Shown one piece after another: positions 51,360-62,641 of a stretch of 64,000 bases of DNA. Within the stretch, counting starts at the first letter, position 1. Each line of letters begins with the position of its first letter. The DNA lies in NCBI RefSeq assembly GCF_902489465.1, contig NZ_CABTZZ010000009.1, positions 1-64,000 of the forward strand, in the 5' to 3' direction. Source of the stretch: an uncultured Varibaculum sp. Lineage in GTDB: Bacteria; Actinomycetota; Actinomycetes; Actinomycetales; Actinomycetaceae. The notes beneath the pieces were generated by a model, which did not search any database, was not told where the DNA came from, and worked only from the letters and a program-made list of their open reading frames with translations. The position numbers and the translations under genes were made by a program.

Positions 51360-54300
51360 TTGGCTGCTGAAACCGCATCCGCCAATAAGCCCTCTCGCCT
51401 GTCGTTTGCAAAACTGCAGGAAGTTATGGCTCCTCCGAATCTGCTTGACATTCAAAGGAAATCTTTTGAATGGCTCTTAGGCACCCCCCAGTGGCGCGAG
51501 AGTGCAGAAGAAAAAGCAAAAGCGACCCATCGCACCGATCCCGTGTTGTCGGGCTTGGAGGAAGTTTTTGAAGAAATTTCCCCGATCCAAGACTTCGCTG
51601 GCTCCATGTCGCTGTCGTTTTCCGACCCCAAGTTTGAGCCCCCCAAGTATTCCATCGAAGAATGCAAAGCCAAGGATTACACCTACGCGGCTCCCATCTT
51701 CGTAACCGCGGAATACATGAATGAAAACACCGGCGAAATTAAATCGCAGACCGTGTTTATGGGGGATTTCCCGCTGATGACTCCGCGGGCAACTTTCATT
51801 ATTAACGGTACCGAGCGGGTAGTGGTCTCCCAGCTGGTGCGCTCTCCCGGCGTCTACTTCGAGAAAGTCGCCGATAAGACTTCAGATAAGGACATCTACG
51901 GCTGCAAGTTCATTCCTTCCCGGGGTGCTTGGCTAGAGCTAGAGATCGACAAACGGGAAAACGTAGGTATCCGTATTGACCGGCGTCGTAAACAGTCCGG
52001 CACCATTTTCCTACGTGCCCTGGGGATGACGGCGGAAGAAATCCGCGAAGAGTTCAAAGACTATCCGATCATGCTTTCCACCTTGGAAAAGGATTCGGAT
52101 AACATTCAGTCCACCGATGATGCCCGGGCAGATATTTACCGCAAGATCCGCCCTGGAGAGCCGGCTAGCGCAGAAGCAGGCCGCAACCTGATTGAAGGAT
52201 TCTACTTCAACCCCAAGCGCTATGACCTGGCCAAAGTTGGTCGCTACAAGGTCAACCGGAAACTGGGGCTTACCAGTGATATCCACGCCTCCACTTTGAC
52301 GCTGGACGATATTATCGCTGGTTTCAAATACCTATTGGCGCTGCAAAAAGGCGACCAGACGGTGTCGGCCACCAACGAGGACGGCGAAATCATTGATGTG
52401 CGGGTAGAAACCGACGATATCGACCATTTCGGTAACCGCCGGATTCGCGCAGTTGGTGAACTAATCCAAGCCCAGATTCGCACCGGGCTTTCCCGGATGG
52501 AACGGGTGGTACGCGAACGCATGACCACCCAGGACGCGGAGGCTATCACTCCGCAGTCGCTGATTAACATCCGTCCGGTAGTGGCCGCGATCAAAGAATT
52601 CTTTGGTACTTCGCAGCTGTCCCAGTTCATGGATCAAAACAACCCGCTTTCGGGGCTAACCCACAAGCGGCGCCTGTCCGCGCTAGGTCCGGGCGGTCTT
52701 TCTCGTGACCGTGCCGGCATGGAAGTTCGTGACGTGCACCCGTCCCACTATGGCCGGATGTGTCCGATTGAATCTCCGGAAGGCCCGAACATTGGTCTGA
52801 TCGGCTCGCTGGCAACCTATGCCCGGTTAAACTCCTTCGGGTTTATTGAAACCCCCTATCGGGTAGTTAAAGACGGGAAAGTCACCGATGAGGTGCACTA
52901 CCTCAGCGCGGATGAAGAGGCCGGTTACAATATCGCCCAGGCTTCAGCTCCGTTAAATGATGACGGTTCTTTTGCTGAAGAGTTGGTTCTGTGCCGGATT
53001 GCTGGGGAAGACCCTCAGGAAATGCACCGCGACGAAGTGGACTTCATGGACGTTTCAGCGCGGCAAATGACTTCAGTCGCCGCCGCCCTGATTCCGTTCC
53101 TAGAACACGATGACGCTAACCGCGCCCTCATGGGGGCTAACATGCAGCGCCAAGCGGTTCCGCTACTGACCACCGAAGCTCCACTAGTGGGTACCGGTAT
53201 GGAACGGCGTACCGCTATGGATGCCGGCGAAGCTATTGTTAGCGACCATGCCGGGGTAGTAGTAGAAGCCGATGCGGCACATGTACAGCTCATGTGCGAT
53301 GACGGCTCCTACTTCACCTATAACCTAGACAAATTCCACCGCTCCAACCCCGGTAACTGCTACAACCAGCATGTACGGGTGGCTGCCGGTGACCGGGTAG
53401 AGATCGGGGATCTGATCGCTGACGGCCCGGCAACTGATCATGGTGAACTGGCCTTGGGTAAGAACCTGCTGGTTGCCTACATGTCTTGGGAAGGTCTGAA
53501 CTACGAGGACGCGATTATTCTGTCCCGCCGGGTAGTCCAAGATGACGTGCTCACTTCGATCCATATCGAAGAACACGAAATCGATGCCCGTGAAACCAAG
53601 CTGGGTCTAGAAGAAATCACTCGCGATATTCCTAATATCTCCGAGGACGCCCTATCTGACCTGGACGAACGCGGTATTATCCGTATCGGCGCCGAGGTGC
53701 AGGCTGGCGATATTTTGGTCGGGAAAGTAACCCCGAAGGGTGAAACCGAGCTGACCAGTGAGGAGCGCCTGCTGCGCGCCATCTTCGGTGAGAAAGCCCG
53801 CGAAGTGCGGGACACTTCACTGCGCGTGCCGCACGGCGAAACCGGGATTGTGATCGGGGTTCGCGAGTTTAACGATGAAGACGACGAACTACCTCCCGGG
53901 GTAAAACACATGGTGCGCGTCTATGTCGCGCAGCGCCGTAAGATCACCATTGGCGATAAAATGGCTGGTCGTCACGGTAACAAAGGTGTGGTTTCCAAGA
54001 TTCTGCCGATCGAGGATATGCCTTTCTTAGAGGACGGCACTCCGGTTGACATTATTTTGAACCCCATGGGTGTGCCGGGACGTATGAACATCGGGCAGGT
54101 ACTGGAGTTCCACTTAGGCTGGATCGCTCACCAGGGTTGGGATACTTCCCTGCTGGCAGAAGAAGGCGCCAAGTGGATTGAGAAACTCCCCAAGGAAGGG
54201 CTATCGGCTCCTGCCGGTCAAAAGGTGGCCACCCCGGTATTCGACGGTGTGGAAGAAGACGTGCTCACCGGTCTGCTCAGTTGCACCCGCCCGAACGCGG

Positions 54301-54848
54301 ATGGGGATCGCCTCATCAACGAAGACGGTAAAGCACAACTATTTGATGGGCGCAGCGGTGAACCGTTCCCCTACCCGATTTCAGTAGGCTACAAGTACAT
54401 GCTGAAACTACACCACCTGGTAGATGACAAGATTCACGCTCGTTCCACCGGTCCTTACTCGATGATTACGCAGCAGCCGCTGGGCGGTAAAGCCCAGTTC
54501 GGTGGCCAGCGTTTCGGGGAGATGGAAGTGTGGGCGATGGAGGCCTATGGCGCCGCCTATTCGCTACAGGAACTGCTCACTGTGAAATCGGATGACATTA
54601 CCGGCCGCGTGAAGGTCTATGAGGCGATTGTTAAGGGCGAGGATATTCCGCAGCCTGGTATTCCGGAATCCTTCCGCGTCCTCATACAAGAAATGCGCTC
54701 CCTCTGCCTGAATGTGGAAGCCTTAGACGCCGAAGACAATGTGGTGTCCCTGGCTGAAGACGATGACGGTGCTGAGCGCGCCAGCGAAGAGTTGGGGATC
54801 AATATTGGCTCGCGGCCAAACCCCAATGTTTCTTTGGAAGAAATCTAG
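51360..54848 (+). CDS. rpoB: DNA-directed RNA polymerase subunit beta
   Basis: 1162 aa from a TTG codon at 51360, with AAAGGA before it; a TTG start is common for rpoB in Actinomycetota. All landmarks are present: the rifampicin region with [20 protein letters not shown] (about residues 418-437) in the sensitive form (Asp, His and Ser at the three main resistance positions), the active-site segment [16 protein letters not shown] and the C-terminal [13 protein letters not shown]. It forms the catalytic core with RpoC, encoded 30 bp downstream. Normal length, no frameshift. Confidence 0.99.
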   Translation: MAAETASANKPSRLSFAKLQEVMAPPNLLDIQRKSFEWLLGTPQWRESAEEKAKATHRTDPVLSGLEEVFEEISPIQDFAGSMSLSFSDPKFEPPKYSIEECKAKDYTYAAPIFVTAEYMNENTGEIKSQTVFMGDFPLMTPRATFIINGTERVVVSQLVRSPGVYFEKVADKTSDKDIYGCKFIPSRGAWLELEIDKRENVGIRIDRRRKQSGTIFLRALGMTAEEIREEFKDYPIMLSTLEKDSDNIQSTDDARADIYRKIRPGEPASAEAGRNLIEGFYFNPKRYDLAKVGRYKVNRKLGLTSDIHASTLTLDDIIAGFKYLLALQKGDQTVSATNEDGEIIDVRVETDDIDHFGNRRIRAVGELIQAQIRTGLSRMERVVRERMTTQDAEAITPQSLINIRPVVAAIKEFFGTSQLSQFMDQNNPLSGLTHKRRLSALGPGGLSRDRAGMEVRDVHPSHYGRMCPIESPEGPNIGLIGSLATYARLNSFGFIETPYRVVKDGKVTDEVHYLSADEEAGYNIAQASAPLNDDGSFAEELVLCRIAGEDPQEMHRDEVDFMDVSARQMTSVAAALIPFLEHDDANRALMGANMQRQAVPLLTTEAPLVGTGMERRTAMDAGEAIVSDHAGVVVEADAAHVQLMCDDGSYFTYNLDKFHRSNPGNCYNQHVRVAAGDRVEIGDLIADGPATDHGELALGKNLLVAYMSWEGLNYEDAIILSRRVVQDDVLTSIHIEEHEIDARETKLGLEEITRDIPNISEDALSDLDERGIIRIGAEVQAGDILVGKVTPKGETELTSEERLLRAIFGEKAREVRDTSLRVPHGETGIVIGVREFNDEDDELPPGVKHMVRVYVAQRRKITIGDKMAGRHGNKGVVSKILPIEDMPFLEDGTPVDIILNPMGVPGRMNIGQVLEFHLGWIAHQGWDTSLLAEEGAKWIEKLPKEGLSAPAGQKVATPVFDGVEEDVLTGLLSCTRPNADGDRLINEDGKAQLFDGRSGEPFPYPISVGYKYMLKLHHLVDDKIHARSTGPYSMITQQPLGGKAQFGGQRFGEMEVWAMEAYGAAYSLQELLTVKSDDITGRVKVYEAIVKGEDIPQPGIPESFRVLIQEMRSLCLNVEALDAEDNVVSLAEDDDGAERASEELGINIGSRPNPNVSLEEI

Positions 54849-54878
54849 GCAGCAGGGAAGAGAAGGTAAGAGTCGATT

Positions 54879-57800
54879 ATGGATGCAACGAAATTCGATC
54901 AACTACATATCGGCATGGCGACCGCCGAGGGCGTGGCTGAATGGTCATTCGGGGAAGTCAAGAAGCCGGAAACTATTAACTACCGCACCCTGAAGCCCGA
55001 AAAGGATGGCCTGTTCTGTGAACGCATATTCGGTCCCACCCGGGATTGGGAATGTGCTTGCGGTAAATACAAGCGGGTGCGCTATAAGGGCATCGTTTGT
55101 GAACGCTGTGGGGTAGAGGTTACTCGCTCTAAGGTGCGCCGCGAACGCATGGGTCATATTGAGCTGGCCGCCCCGGTTACCCATATTTGGTATTTCAAGG
55201 GTGTGCCCTCTCGTCTGGGTTACCTGCTGGATCTCGCGCCCAAAGATCTAGAGAAGGTCATTTATTTCGCGGCCTATATGATTACTGAGGTCGACGAGGA
55301 CGCCCGCCACCAGGATCTGCCAAATCTGGAAAATGAGCTCAGCCTGGAAAAACAGCGTTTGTCTGAACGCTTCGAGGCACAAATTGTGGCTCGCCAGGAA
55401 AAACTGGAAAAAGATCTGGCGGCCTTAGAAGCTAAAGATGCTAAAAACGCCGAAAAGGAAAAGATCCGCAAAGCCGCCGATAAAGAGGTCACTCAGATGC
55501 GGCGCAAGCTGGATCGCGAGCTGACGCGTCGGGACGAGGTATTCACCCGCTTCAAAGAACTGCAGGTAGGCGACCTGGAGGGTGATGAGCGGCTTTACCG
55601 CGACTTGGAGATGCGCTATGGCATTTACTTTAAGGGTGATAAGGGCGCGCAAGCAGTCCAAAAGCGCTTGCAGGACTTTGATCTAAAAGCAGAGGCCGAA
55701 AAGCTGAAAGAGGAAGTGGAAACCGGTACCGGTCAGCGCAAGACTCGTGCTTTGAAACGGCTGAAAGTGGTTTCTGCTTTCTTGCAGACCGGGAATAAAC
55801 CGGATTCGATGGTGCTAGATCGCATCCCGGTGATTCCTCCGGATCTGCGTCCGATGGTTCAGTTAGACGGAGGCCGGTTTGCGACCTCTGACCTGAACGA
55901 TCTGTATCGCCGGGTGATTAACCGTAATAACCGTTTAAAGCGACTGCTAGATTTGGGTGCTCCCCAGATCATCGTGAATAACGAGAAGCGGATGCTGCAA
56001 GAATCGGTGGACGCCCTGTTTGATAATGGTCGCCGCGGACGTCCGGTGACTGGCCCGGGTAACCGTGCGCTGAAGTCACTGTCCGATATGCTCAAGGGTA
56101 AGCAGGGACGTTTCCGTCAGAACCTACTGGGGAAGCGGGTTGACTATTCTGGCCGGTCTGTGATCGTGGTAGGTCCGCAGCTCAGGCTGCACCAGTGCGG
56201 CTTGCCTAAGCAGATGGCTTTGGAGCTGTTCAAGCCGTTCGTAATGAAACGGTTGGTGGAACGGCAGGAAGCCCAGAACGTTAAGGCTGCCAAGCGGATG
56301 GTGGAACGCCAGCGTCCGCAGGTGTGGGACGTCCTCGATGAGGTCATCACCGAACACCCAGTGTTGCTGAACCGGGCACCTACTTTGCACCGTCTAGGTA
56401 TTCAGGCTTTCGAACCGATCCTGATTGAGGGTAAAGCTATCCAGTTGCACCCGCTAGCTTGTGGCGCGTTCAACGCGGACTTCGATGGTGACCAGATGGC
56501 TGTTCACCTGCCGCTGGGCGCGGAAGCGCAAGCGGAGGCACGGATTTTGATGCTGTCTTCGAATAACATTTTGAAGCCGGCTGATGGCCGTCCGGTTACT
56601 ATGCCTTCTCAGGACATGGTGATTGGGATTTACCACTTGACTTCGGATCCGGATCCGGCGCTGCCGGTTCCAACCGACGAGGACGGAAACCCGATTACCC
56701 CCAAGTTCTCTTCTCTGGGTGAAGCCATTATGGCCTATGACCAGAACCGTCTGGATATTAACGCTAAGGCGCTGATCCGTTTTGAGCCGGGCACAGTACC
56801 GCCGAAGGATTGGCAGGCTCCGGAAGGCTTCGAAGAGGGCGATCCGGTAGAGTTTGAAACCTCCATTGGGCGTTGCTTCTTCAATGAGGCGCTGCCGGTT
56901 TCTTACCCGTTCGTAAACGAGCAGGTGGACAAGAAGGGGCTGTCCCGGATTGTTAATACCTTGGCGGAACGTTACGACAAAGGTAATGTGGCGGCCTCTT
57001 TGGATGCTTTGAAAGAGACCGGTTTCCACTGGGCAACCTGGTCGGGTACTACTATCGGTTTCGCTGACGTGGTAGAACCACCGGTCAAGGCGAAGATTCT
57101 AGCCGAGTATGACGAAAAGGCTACCCAGGTTCAAGAGGATGCCGATCTCGGTTTGATTACCGCCCAGGATCGCTATAACGAACTGGTGGATTTGTGGACT
57201 GAATGTACGGCTAAAGTTGCCGAGGCGATGCGGGAGAACTTCCCTGCTCGTAACCAGGTGAACCGGATGGTTTCTTCTGGTGCTCGTGGTAACTGGGATC
57301 AGATCCGGCAGATTTCCGGTATGCGTGGCCTGGTGGCTGACCCGAAACAGAAGCTGATTGAGCAGCCGATTAAATCGAATTACCGTTCCGGTCTGTCGGT
57401 GCTCGAATACTTCATTGCTACTCACGGTGCTCGTAAAGGTTTGGCCGATACCGCGTTGCGTACGGCAGACTCGGGTTATTTGACTCGTCGTCTGGTTGAC
57501 GTTTCTCAGGACGTTATTGTGCGTGAACAAGACTGTGGCACTCGCCGCGGCCTGGTACTGCCCATTGGTAACGCCGGTGAAAACGGCCAGGTTTACAAGC
57601 TGGATATCGTAGAGACCACCGCCTATGGACGTACCTTGTCTAAGGACGTTACCGATAAGGACGGCAACTTGGTGTTTGCTAAAGGCACCGACGTGGGCGA
57701 CGCCGAGATTGACGTTTTGATCGAGGCAGGAGTCACCGAGATTCCGGTGCGTTCCGTTTTGACCTGTGAGTCCGAGGCCGGCACTTGTGCGTCTTGTTAC

Positions 57801-58775
57801 GGACGCTCGCTGGCTACCGGTAAGCGGGTTGATATTGGCGAGGCCGTGGGGATTATTGCTGCCCAGTCGATTGGGGAGCCCGGTACCCAGCTGACGATGC
57901 GTACCTTCCACACCGGTGGTGCCGCGGGTGCTGCTGATATTACTCAGGGTCTGCCGCGTGTACAGGAGCTATTCGAGGCTCGTACCCCCAAGGGTGAGGC
58001 TTTGATTACCGAGGCCGCCGGGCGCGTCAAGGTAGTTGACGAACCGGGTGAACCTCGCCATTTGGTAGTGGTGCGTGATGATGGTCAAGATGATCTGATT
58101 ATTGACGCTCCGCGCCGGATGAAGCTGATTATCTCTGACGGTGACCATGTCGAGGTAGGTGAGCAGCTAACTGAGGGTCGTCTAGATCCGAAGAAGGTGC
58201 TGCGCATCTTGGGTGTTAACTCCACCCAAAAACAGCTGGTAAACGAGGTGCAAGAGGTTTACCGTTCGCAGGGCGTAGATATTCACTCCAAGCACATTGA
58301 AGTGATTGTGCGCCAGATGTTGCGGCGGGTAACCGTGCTGAAGTCGGGAGATACTGACCTGTTGCCGGGTACTTTGGTGGATTCGATTCGCTTCCGCTCG
58401 ATTAACCGTAAGGTAGTTTCCGAGGGCGGAGAGCCGGCTGCGGCTCGTCCGGAACTGATGGGGATTACCAAGGCTTCGCTAGCTACCGATTCTTGGTTGT
58501 CGGCAGCTTCCTTCCAGGAAACTACGAAAGTGTTAACTGATGCCGCGATGGCGGCGAAGAAGGATCCGCTGGTAGGCCTGAAGGAGAACGTGATTATCGG
58601 TAAGCTGATTCCGGCTGGTACCGGTCTGTCGATGTTCCGCGATGCCAGTGTGGAGCCTACTGAGGAAGCGATGGCTAAGATGGGTTGGTCTGCTGATGAC
58701 TTTAAGATTCCCGATATTGATGACGACTTCTTGGCGGGTATTAATTTCGAAGACTCTTTTGGTCTGAATCTCTAA
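54879..58775 (+). CDS. rpoC: DNA-directed RNA polymerase subunit beta'
   Basis: 1298 aa. The N-terminal zinc ribbon has [20 protein letters not shown] (about residues 60-79), and the catalytic magnesium site is NADFDGDQ with Asp534, Asp536 and Asp538. The trigger-loop region [18 protein letters not shown] and the second zinc cluster [13 protein letters not shown] are intact. A charged coiled-coil insert of about 100 residues (near 155-260) is typical of actinobacterial beta'. A ribosome-binding sequence, AGAGAAGG, precedes the ATG. The operon ends in a strong terminator 20 bp after the stop. Confidence 0.99.
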   Translation: MDATKFDQLHIGMATAEGVAEWSFGEVKKPETINYRTLKPEKDGLFCERIFGPTRDWECACGKYKRVRYKGIVCERCGVEVTRSKVRRERMGHIELAAPVTHIWYFKGVPSRLGYLLDLAPKDLEKVIYFAAYMITEVDEDARHQDLPNLENELSLEKQRLSERFEAQIVARQEKLEKDLAALEAKDAKNAEKEKIRKAADKEVTQMRRKLDRELTRRDEVFTRFKELQVGDLEGDERLYRDLEMRYGIYFKGDKGAQAVQKRLQDFDLKAEAEKLKEEVETGTGQRKTRALKRLKVVSAFLQTGNKPDSMVLDRIPVIPPDLRPMVQLDGGRFATSDLNDLYRRVINRNNRLKRLLDLGAPQIIVNNEKRMLQESVDALFDNGRRGRPVTGPGNRALKSLSDMLKGKQGRFRQNLLGKRVDYSGRSVIVVGPQLRLHQCGLPKQMALELFKPFVMKRLVERQEAQNVKAAKRMVERQRPQVWDVLDEVITEHPVLLNRAPTLHRLGIQAFEPILIEGKAIQLHPLACGAFNADFDGDQMAVHLPLGAEAQAEARILMLSSNNILKPADGRPVTMPSQDMVIGIYHLTSDPDPALPVPTDEDGNPITPKFSSLGEAIMAYDQNRLDINAKALIRFEPGTVPPKDWQAPEGFEEGDPVEFETSIGRCFFNEALPVSYPFVNEQVDKKGLSRIVNTLAERYDKGNVAASLDALKETGFHWATWSGTTIGFADVVEPPVKAKILAEYDEKATQVQEDADLGLITAQDRYNELVDLWTECTAKVAEAMRENFPARNQVNRMVSSGARGNWDQIRQISGMRGLVADPKQKLIEQPIKSNYRSGLSVLEYFIATHGARKGLADTALRTADSGYLTRRLVDVSQDVIVREQDCGTRRGLVLPIGNAGENGQVYKLDIVETTAYGRTLSKDVTDKDGNLVFAKGTDVGDAEIDVLIEAGVTEIPVRSVLTCESEAGTCASCYGRSLATGKRVDIGEAVGIIAAQSIGEPGTQLTMRTFHTGGAAGAADITQGLPRVQELFEARTPKGEALITEAAGRVKVVDEPGEPRHLVVVRDDGQDDLIIDAPRRMKLIISDGDHVEVGEQLTEGRLDPKKVLRILGVNSTQKQLVNEVQEVYRSQGVDIHSKHIEVIVRQMLRRVTVLKSGDTDLLPGTLVDSIRFRSINRKVVSEGGEPAAARPELMGITKASLATDSWLSAASFQETTKVLTDAAMAAKKDPLVGLKENVIIGKLIPAGTGLSMFRDASVEPTEEAMAKMGWSADDFKIPDIDDDFLAGINFEDSFGLNL

Positions 58776-58795
58776 TCTAAATAGTTGAGTTCCTT

Positions 58796-58836
58796 GCGGG
58801 GGCTTGCCTAGCAAATTGAGCTAGGCAAGCCCCCGC
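58796..58836 (+). terminator. Terminator after rpoC
   Basis: A perfect 17-bp stem (58796-58812 with 58820-58836), 7-base loop AAATTGA, and a short T-rich tail (CTTTTAA) up to about 58844. Confidence 0.88.
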
Positions 58837-58920
58837 AGCTTTTAACGCGCCGCTTTTGGATTCGGAGCTCAGTTAGCCGCCAGATATGTCAAAGTTCTCA
58901 ATAAAAACTTAATTATCACT

Positions 58921-58954
58921 TTGTTTTAATGTTCCTGGTTGGTACGATTTCACT
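58921..58954 (+). promoter_or_regulatory. Leaderless promoter of the matrixin-like gene
   Basis: TTGTTT (58921-58926) and TACGAT (58943-58948) are 16 bp apart; the -10 box ends six bases before the ATG at 58955, so transcription should start at the start codon. No Shine-Dalgarno sequence is present. Confidence 0.65.
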
Positions 58955-60097
58955 ATGGGTATGAGTCGAAAAAAGAATATTTTGGTGTCCACTCTTTCGA
59001 TGGCCAGCCTGGCGTTAGCGGGGCTGTTCGCGGTTGCGGGGAGCCAGAACGTACAGGCAGCAGAGCGCACTCCTACGGTTCGTGAATGCCGGGTAATGCA
59101 TAATCAGGTAGCAAAAGGACAGCCGATCACCAATCTAGATACCTTTTTAATTGGTGCTACCAGCGCCGATTCTTATACTTTGTCGCTGTATTTGGGGAAT
59201 ACTAAGTTCCGTCCAGCGATTGACGCCGCCACGAAGATGTGGACCGAACGTAGCGGCGGGAAAATCAAGTTTAAATACGTGGACTCGATGGCTGATCGCC
59301 CAGTGCAGGTAATTGATTCTCCCTACGCTGAAGGCAAAGCGCTTGGCACCGCCTATGCTGCGCAGAGGCTGCTGTATCTGCGTCTAGATCGCAGCGGTTG
59401 GCTTACCCAGGTTTCTACGGTTGCCCATGAGCTGGGGCATCTTTTGGGGGTAGACCATACTTGTAAGGGTGATTTAATGGCCGCCGGAATGGCGGGAGTT
59501 AAAGACTTCAACAACCCGATTAGTGACGCTGACGTGGCCTTGGCATTGCAGGGTTTGGAGAAGCATCTAGGATACCCGGCGGGGTCTGAACCGGCTGAAC
59601 CGACCCCGGATCCCACTACGGAGGCGCCTCAGCCCACCGAGGATCCGACAACTCCGGCTCCCGAGCCGACCGCAGATCCAGATCCTAGTGAAACTGTTCA
59701 GCCTAGCCAGGATCCGACTACGGCTGCTCCTGAGCCTAGCCAAAGCGAAGATCCCACCACCGAACCAACGACTGAACCGACTCAGCCGGAGGTTCCCAGT
59801 GAAACCGCGCAGCCAACCCCAGATCCGACCACTGGGGAACCCCAGCTAACTGAGGATCCGACTCCTCCGGCTCCCGAGCCCACCACAGATCCTGAGCCGA
59901 GCGTAGAACCTACCACCCCGGAACCTACCTTTACGGAGGCTCCGCTTCCGGATGAGCCCCCTACTGCGGTACCAGAGCCGACTGTCCAGCCGGATGAACA
60001 AGCCGATGACTCCGATAGCTTCGTAGTGAAAGTTCGGGTGTTCTTCGTGCGAGTATTCTCTTGGATCGGCGGATTCTTCCGCTCGATCTTCTCCTAG
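58955..60097 (+). CDS. Secreted matrixin-family metalloprotease with Pro/Thr/Glu-rich tail
   Basis: 380 aa. A signal peptide (about residues 1-33, cut after VQA) leads to a ~180-residue protease domain with HELGHLLGVDH at 158-168, the full metzincin HExxHxxGxxH zinc site, and a later M-x-A-x-M (LMAAGMAG) as probable Met-turn. From about residue 208 to 355 follows a low-complexity Pro/Thr/Glu/Asp region built from irregular repeats (PEPT, DPTT, EDPTTPAPEP). The last ~25 residues are aromatic and basic and form an amphipathic or membrane-seeking helix. There is no LPXTG signal. The tail may span the cell wall. Substrate unknown. Confidence 0.85.
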   Translation: MGMSRKKNILVSTLSMASLALAGLFAVAGSQNVQAAERTPTVRECRVMHNQVAKGQPITNLDTFLIGATSADSYTLSLYLGNTKFRPAIDAATKMWTERSGGKIKFKYVDSMADRPVQVIDSPYAEGKALGTAYAAQRLLYLRLDRSGWLTQVSTVAHELGHLLGVDHTCKGDLMAAGMAGVKDFNNPISDADVALALQGLEKHLGYPAGSEPAEPTPDPTTEAPQPTEDPTTPAPEPTADPDPSETVQPSQDPTTAAPEPSQSEDPTTEPTTEPTQPEVPSETAQPTPDPTTGEPQLTEDPTPPAPEPTTDPEPSVEPTTPEPTFTEAPLPDEPPTAVPEPTVQPDEQADDSDSFVVKVRVFFVRVFSWIGGFFRSIFS

Positions 60098-60110
60098 AGT
60101 TCTAGATATT

Positions 60111-60150
60111 AGTTGAGCCCGCCGGATTTCCGGCGGGCTCAACTTGTGTC
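60111..60150. terminator. Bidirectional terminator between the two proteases
   Basis: A perfect 15-bp stem (60111-60125 with 60130-60144) and an ATTT loop, followed by TTGTGTC on the plus strand. It lies between the convergent matrixin-like and HtrA-like genes and can serve both. Confidence 0.85.
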
Positions 60151-60155
60151 ATTAG

Positions 60156-61838
60156 CTAGCGTCTAAACTTCCTATCGCTAGTTTGTGCTCCCAGTTCGGC
60201 TTCAATTTCATGCGTGCCATCTTGGCGTAGCACCGTGAGTTTTACTTTGTCTCCCGGGTTGTACCAGCGCACATAGCCAGTCAGCGCCACTCCGGATCCC
60301 ACCTGGTAGTCATCAATCTTGGTGATCAAATCTCCCTCTTTTAGACCGGCGCGATCAGCGCCCGAACCGCGAACTACCGTGGAAACCCGCGCTCCCATCC
60401 GGGACTCGCCCCCGATCTTGGCGACCGCGGTATCAATGGTGACTCCCAACATGGCGTGAGTTACTTTTCCGGAAGTAATGATCTGGTCGGCAACGTTACG
60501 TACTAGATTTACTGGGATAGCGAAACCGATCCCAATCGAGCCCGCCTGACCGCCATTGGAGGATCCTAGGGAGGCAATTGAGGAGGTAATCCCAATAACC
60601 TTCCCGGAGGCATCGAAAAGGGGGCCGCCAGAGTTACCGGGGTTGATTGCGGCATCGACTTGGATAGCGTTAGTAACTACTTGCTGGCCAGCACCGGAAC
60701 GGTCATTCAGCCCGGGAATCTGCACTCCCGAACCTTCGGATGATTGGGTGACTACTACCGGACGGTCGAGGGCAGAAATAATTCCGGTAGTAACGGTATT
60801 TTCTAGTCCTAGCGGAGAACCGATGGCCGCTACCGGCTGGGCTACCCGCAAACCGGTAGAACTACCTAGTGCTGCCATCTGTAAATCCTTGGGAGGACTC
60901 ACGAACTCTAAAACCGCCAGATCGGTAGAAGCATCGGATCCTAAAACTTTGGCGTCATAAATTTTTCCGTTAAATAGCTCTATCTGGACTTTTGCGTTGC
61001 CCGAAATCGCGGAGGCTACTACGTGGTAGTTGGTAATCACATGTCCGGCCTCATCAAAAATCACCCCGGATCCGGTCTCTCCCGAATTACCGGAAGCTAC
61101 CTGGATAGCCACCACTGAGGGCTGAACCGCTTTAGCCACTGTCTCCCAGTTCGTGTTCTTAGCGCTGGCCTGGACTACCGGAGCCTCGGTTGCCACTTTC
61201 ACCGGAGATTTCCCCAGAGAGGTAGTACCCGAACCCCAATCGGAAGGCAGTAACCATACGCACAAGGCGGCTGCTAGCGCAATGGCGATAGTTGCCAGCC
61301 AGCCAGGGCCACGTTTAGTTTTTTCTTTGCGTTTAGTAGGCATGGGGGATGGTTCCCAAGCGGGCTGTTCCGGGGGCAAAAATGATCCCTGGGAGGAGGG
61401 AGAGTAGGGGAAATCGGCAGTATCTGCCGCCTGCTGCGCGCCAAAGCCATTAGCGAAGGAACTTGTGGTTTGCGAGGGGGATGACTTGTTAATCCCGAAG
61501 CTGTAAGGGGAGGAGTATTCCTCAGAAGAAGTCTGTCCAGTGGGGAAAGCCGGATCTGTTTGGGAACTGATCTCACTGTAAGAGGAGGTCGCCTCGCCGC
61601 TAATCTCCGGGTTGCCAGGTTGAATATCGGTGATCCTGCCGGTTAATTCGGGACGCGCTTCCTCGGGCTCACTGGCATCAAAGTTGCCGGTGTTCCCGGG
61701 GCTTAGCGGCGGAAAACTGTCGCCGCTCGGTTCTGGGATTTCGCCGGGCCAGCCGGCGCTTTGCCAATCATCCATTTCCCAGTCGTCAATCGGATTACTA
61801 CCGTTTTGGGGTTGGGTCGAATCATTGCTATTAGTCAT
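60156..61838 (-). CDS. HtrA/DegP-type S1C serine protease with PDZ domain
   Basis: 560 aa. A ~175-residue hydrophilic, disordered N-terminus, one membrane helix (about 183-203), a trypsin-like domain with the triad His272 (TNYHVV), Asp306 (STDLAVL) and Ser403 (GNSGGP), and a C-terminal PDZ domain (about 455-545). It is anchored with its protease domain outside the membrane and degrades or refolds damaged envelope proteins. GAGGAG lies 11 bases before the ATG. The long N-terminus, rich in Ser/Gln/Pro, is longer than the protease needs but common in actinobacterial homologues. Confidence 0.95.
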   Translation of the reverse strand: MTNSNDSTQPQNGSNPIDDWEMDDWQSAGWPGEIPEPSGDSFPPLSPGNTGNFDASEPEEARPELTGRITDIQPGNPEISGEATSSYSEISSQTDPAFPTGQTSSEEYSSPYSFGINKSSPSQTTSSFANGFGAQQAADTADFPYSPSSQGSFLPPEQPAWEPSPMPTKRKEKTKRGPGWLATIAIALAAALCVWLLPSDWGSGTTSLGKSPVKVATEAPVVQASAKNTNWETVAKAVQPSVVAIQVASGNSGETGSGVIFDEAGHVITNYHVVASAISGNAKVQIELFNGKIYDAKVLGSDASTDLAVLEFVSPPKDLQMAALGSSTGLRVAQPVAAIGSPLGLENTVTTGIISALDRPVVVTQSSEGSGVQIPGLNDRSGAGQQVVTNAIQVDAAINPGNSGGPLFDASGKVIGITSSIASLGSSNGGQAGSIGIGFAIPVNLVRNVADQIITSGKVTHAMLGVTIDTAVAKIGGESRMGARVSTVVRGSGADRAGLKEGDLITKIDDYQVGSGVALTGYVRWYNPGDKVKLTVLRQDGTHEIEAELGAQTSDRKFRR

Positions 61839-61983
61839 GAATCTCGATCTCCTCTTATCTATTGTGTCCCCATATTGACACCAGCAACTGTTTTCACTCT
61901 GGATGTTTTCTGGGTGTTTTCTGGATACCTAGCTATGTCCTATTTAGGTGCAGCAAGTTAAGTATTGGCTGCTACCTGCGGTT

Positions 61984-62532
61984 TTAGTGGGGGCGCCGTT
62001 TCTTGCGGTTTTGCTGGCTGGGGCGAGTATTTTTCGGTTTTTCCTCGCCCGTAGCGATCTGGTTTTGGTCTTTCGGATTCTCGCGGGGATTCTCGAACTT
62101 ATCATCTTGCAGCTGTTTGCGGTACCAGGCCGGTGCCAAACGAGTACCGCGGGAAGGTGCAAATCCTAGCTGCCGATAGTAGGCGCGCAGCCAAGCGGGC
62201 CGCAGCCCCTCCGGATAATACAGGTTGGTTAATCCCCAAATAATCCCCACCAGTCCGATAAATGCGCTGACTAGACAGATTGTCAGTAGCAGGTAGTTGA
62301 CAGGTTTCGGCGTGGCGTTTGCGGGCAGGGTCGCTCCGATCGCCAAAAAGAACAAACCCAGAGCCGGCAGGAACACTAATACCCACCGTTCATCCATAAT
62401 CAGGATGCCGGAGCGAGAAACATCTTTCTTTTTCTTCGGTATCCAAAAACGCGCCCTCGCACTGCCGTGACGTATCCAGGCAGAACCGACTAGCAGTAGC
62501 ACTCCCATAAGTAAGGCAATGATGTGATTCAT
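61984..62532 (-). CDS. Membrane protein with basic C-terminal tail, unrecognised
   Basis: 182 aa. An N-terminal hydrophobic segment (about 3-20) and two or three more around residues 50-72 and 78-105, then a ~70-residue basic, Arg/Lys/Gln-rich tail. A TAGGCT -10 box (62539-62544, minus strand) ends exactly six bases before the ATG, so the gene is leaderless; the same hexamer and spacing serve argS. No family was recognised. Confidence 0.65.
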   Translation of the reverse strand: MNHIIALLMGVLLLVGSAWIRHGSARARFWIPKKKKDVSRSGILIMDERWVLVFLPALGLFFLAIGATLPANATPKPVNYLLLTICLVSAFIGLVGIIWGLTNLYYPEGLRPAWLRAYYRQLGFAPSRGTRLAPAWYRKQLQDDKFENPRENPKDQNQIATGEEKPKNTRPSQQNRKKRRPH

Positions 62533-62641
62533 GAAACTAGCCTAACCCGTTTGCCAGCTACGCAAAGATTGCGCCCGAAATCTGCCCCATGTCTTTGCGT
62601 AAACAAAAACTCGCAGAGCTTACCCGCGGCTCTATCCGGTT

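Noticed and set aside
52605..52720. Possible rifampicin-resistance changes in rpoB
   Set aside because: The stretch [20 protein letters not shown] and the following RLSALGPGG match the sensitive consensus at the main positions.
57099..57911. Minus-strand open frame of 270 codons inside rpoC
   Set aside because: It is antisense to the conserved beta' core and has no start signal.
60556..60960. Plus-strand open frame of 134 codons opposite the HtrA protease
   Set aside because: It is antisense to the catalytic domain, and its composition mirrors the Gly/Ser/Val-rich sense codons.
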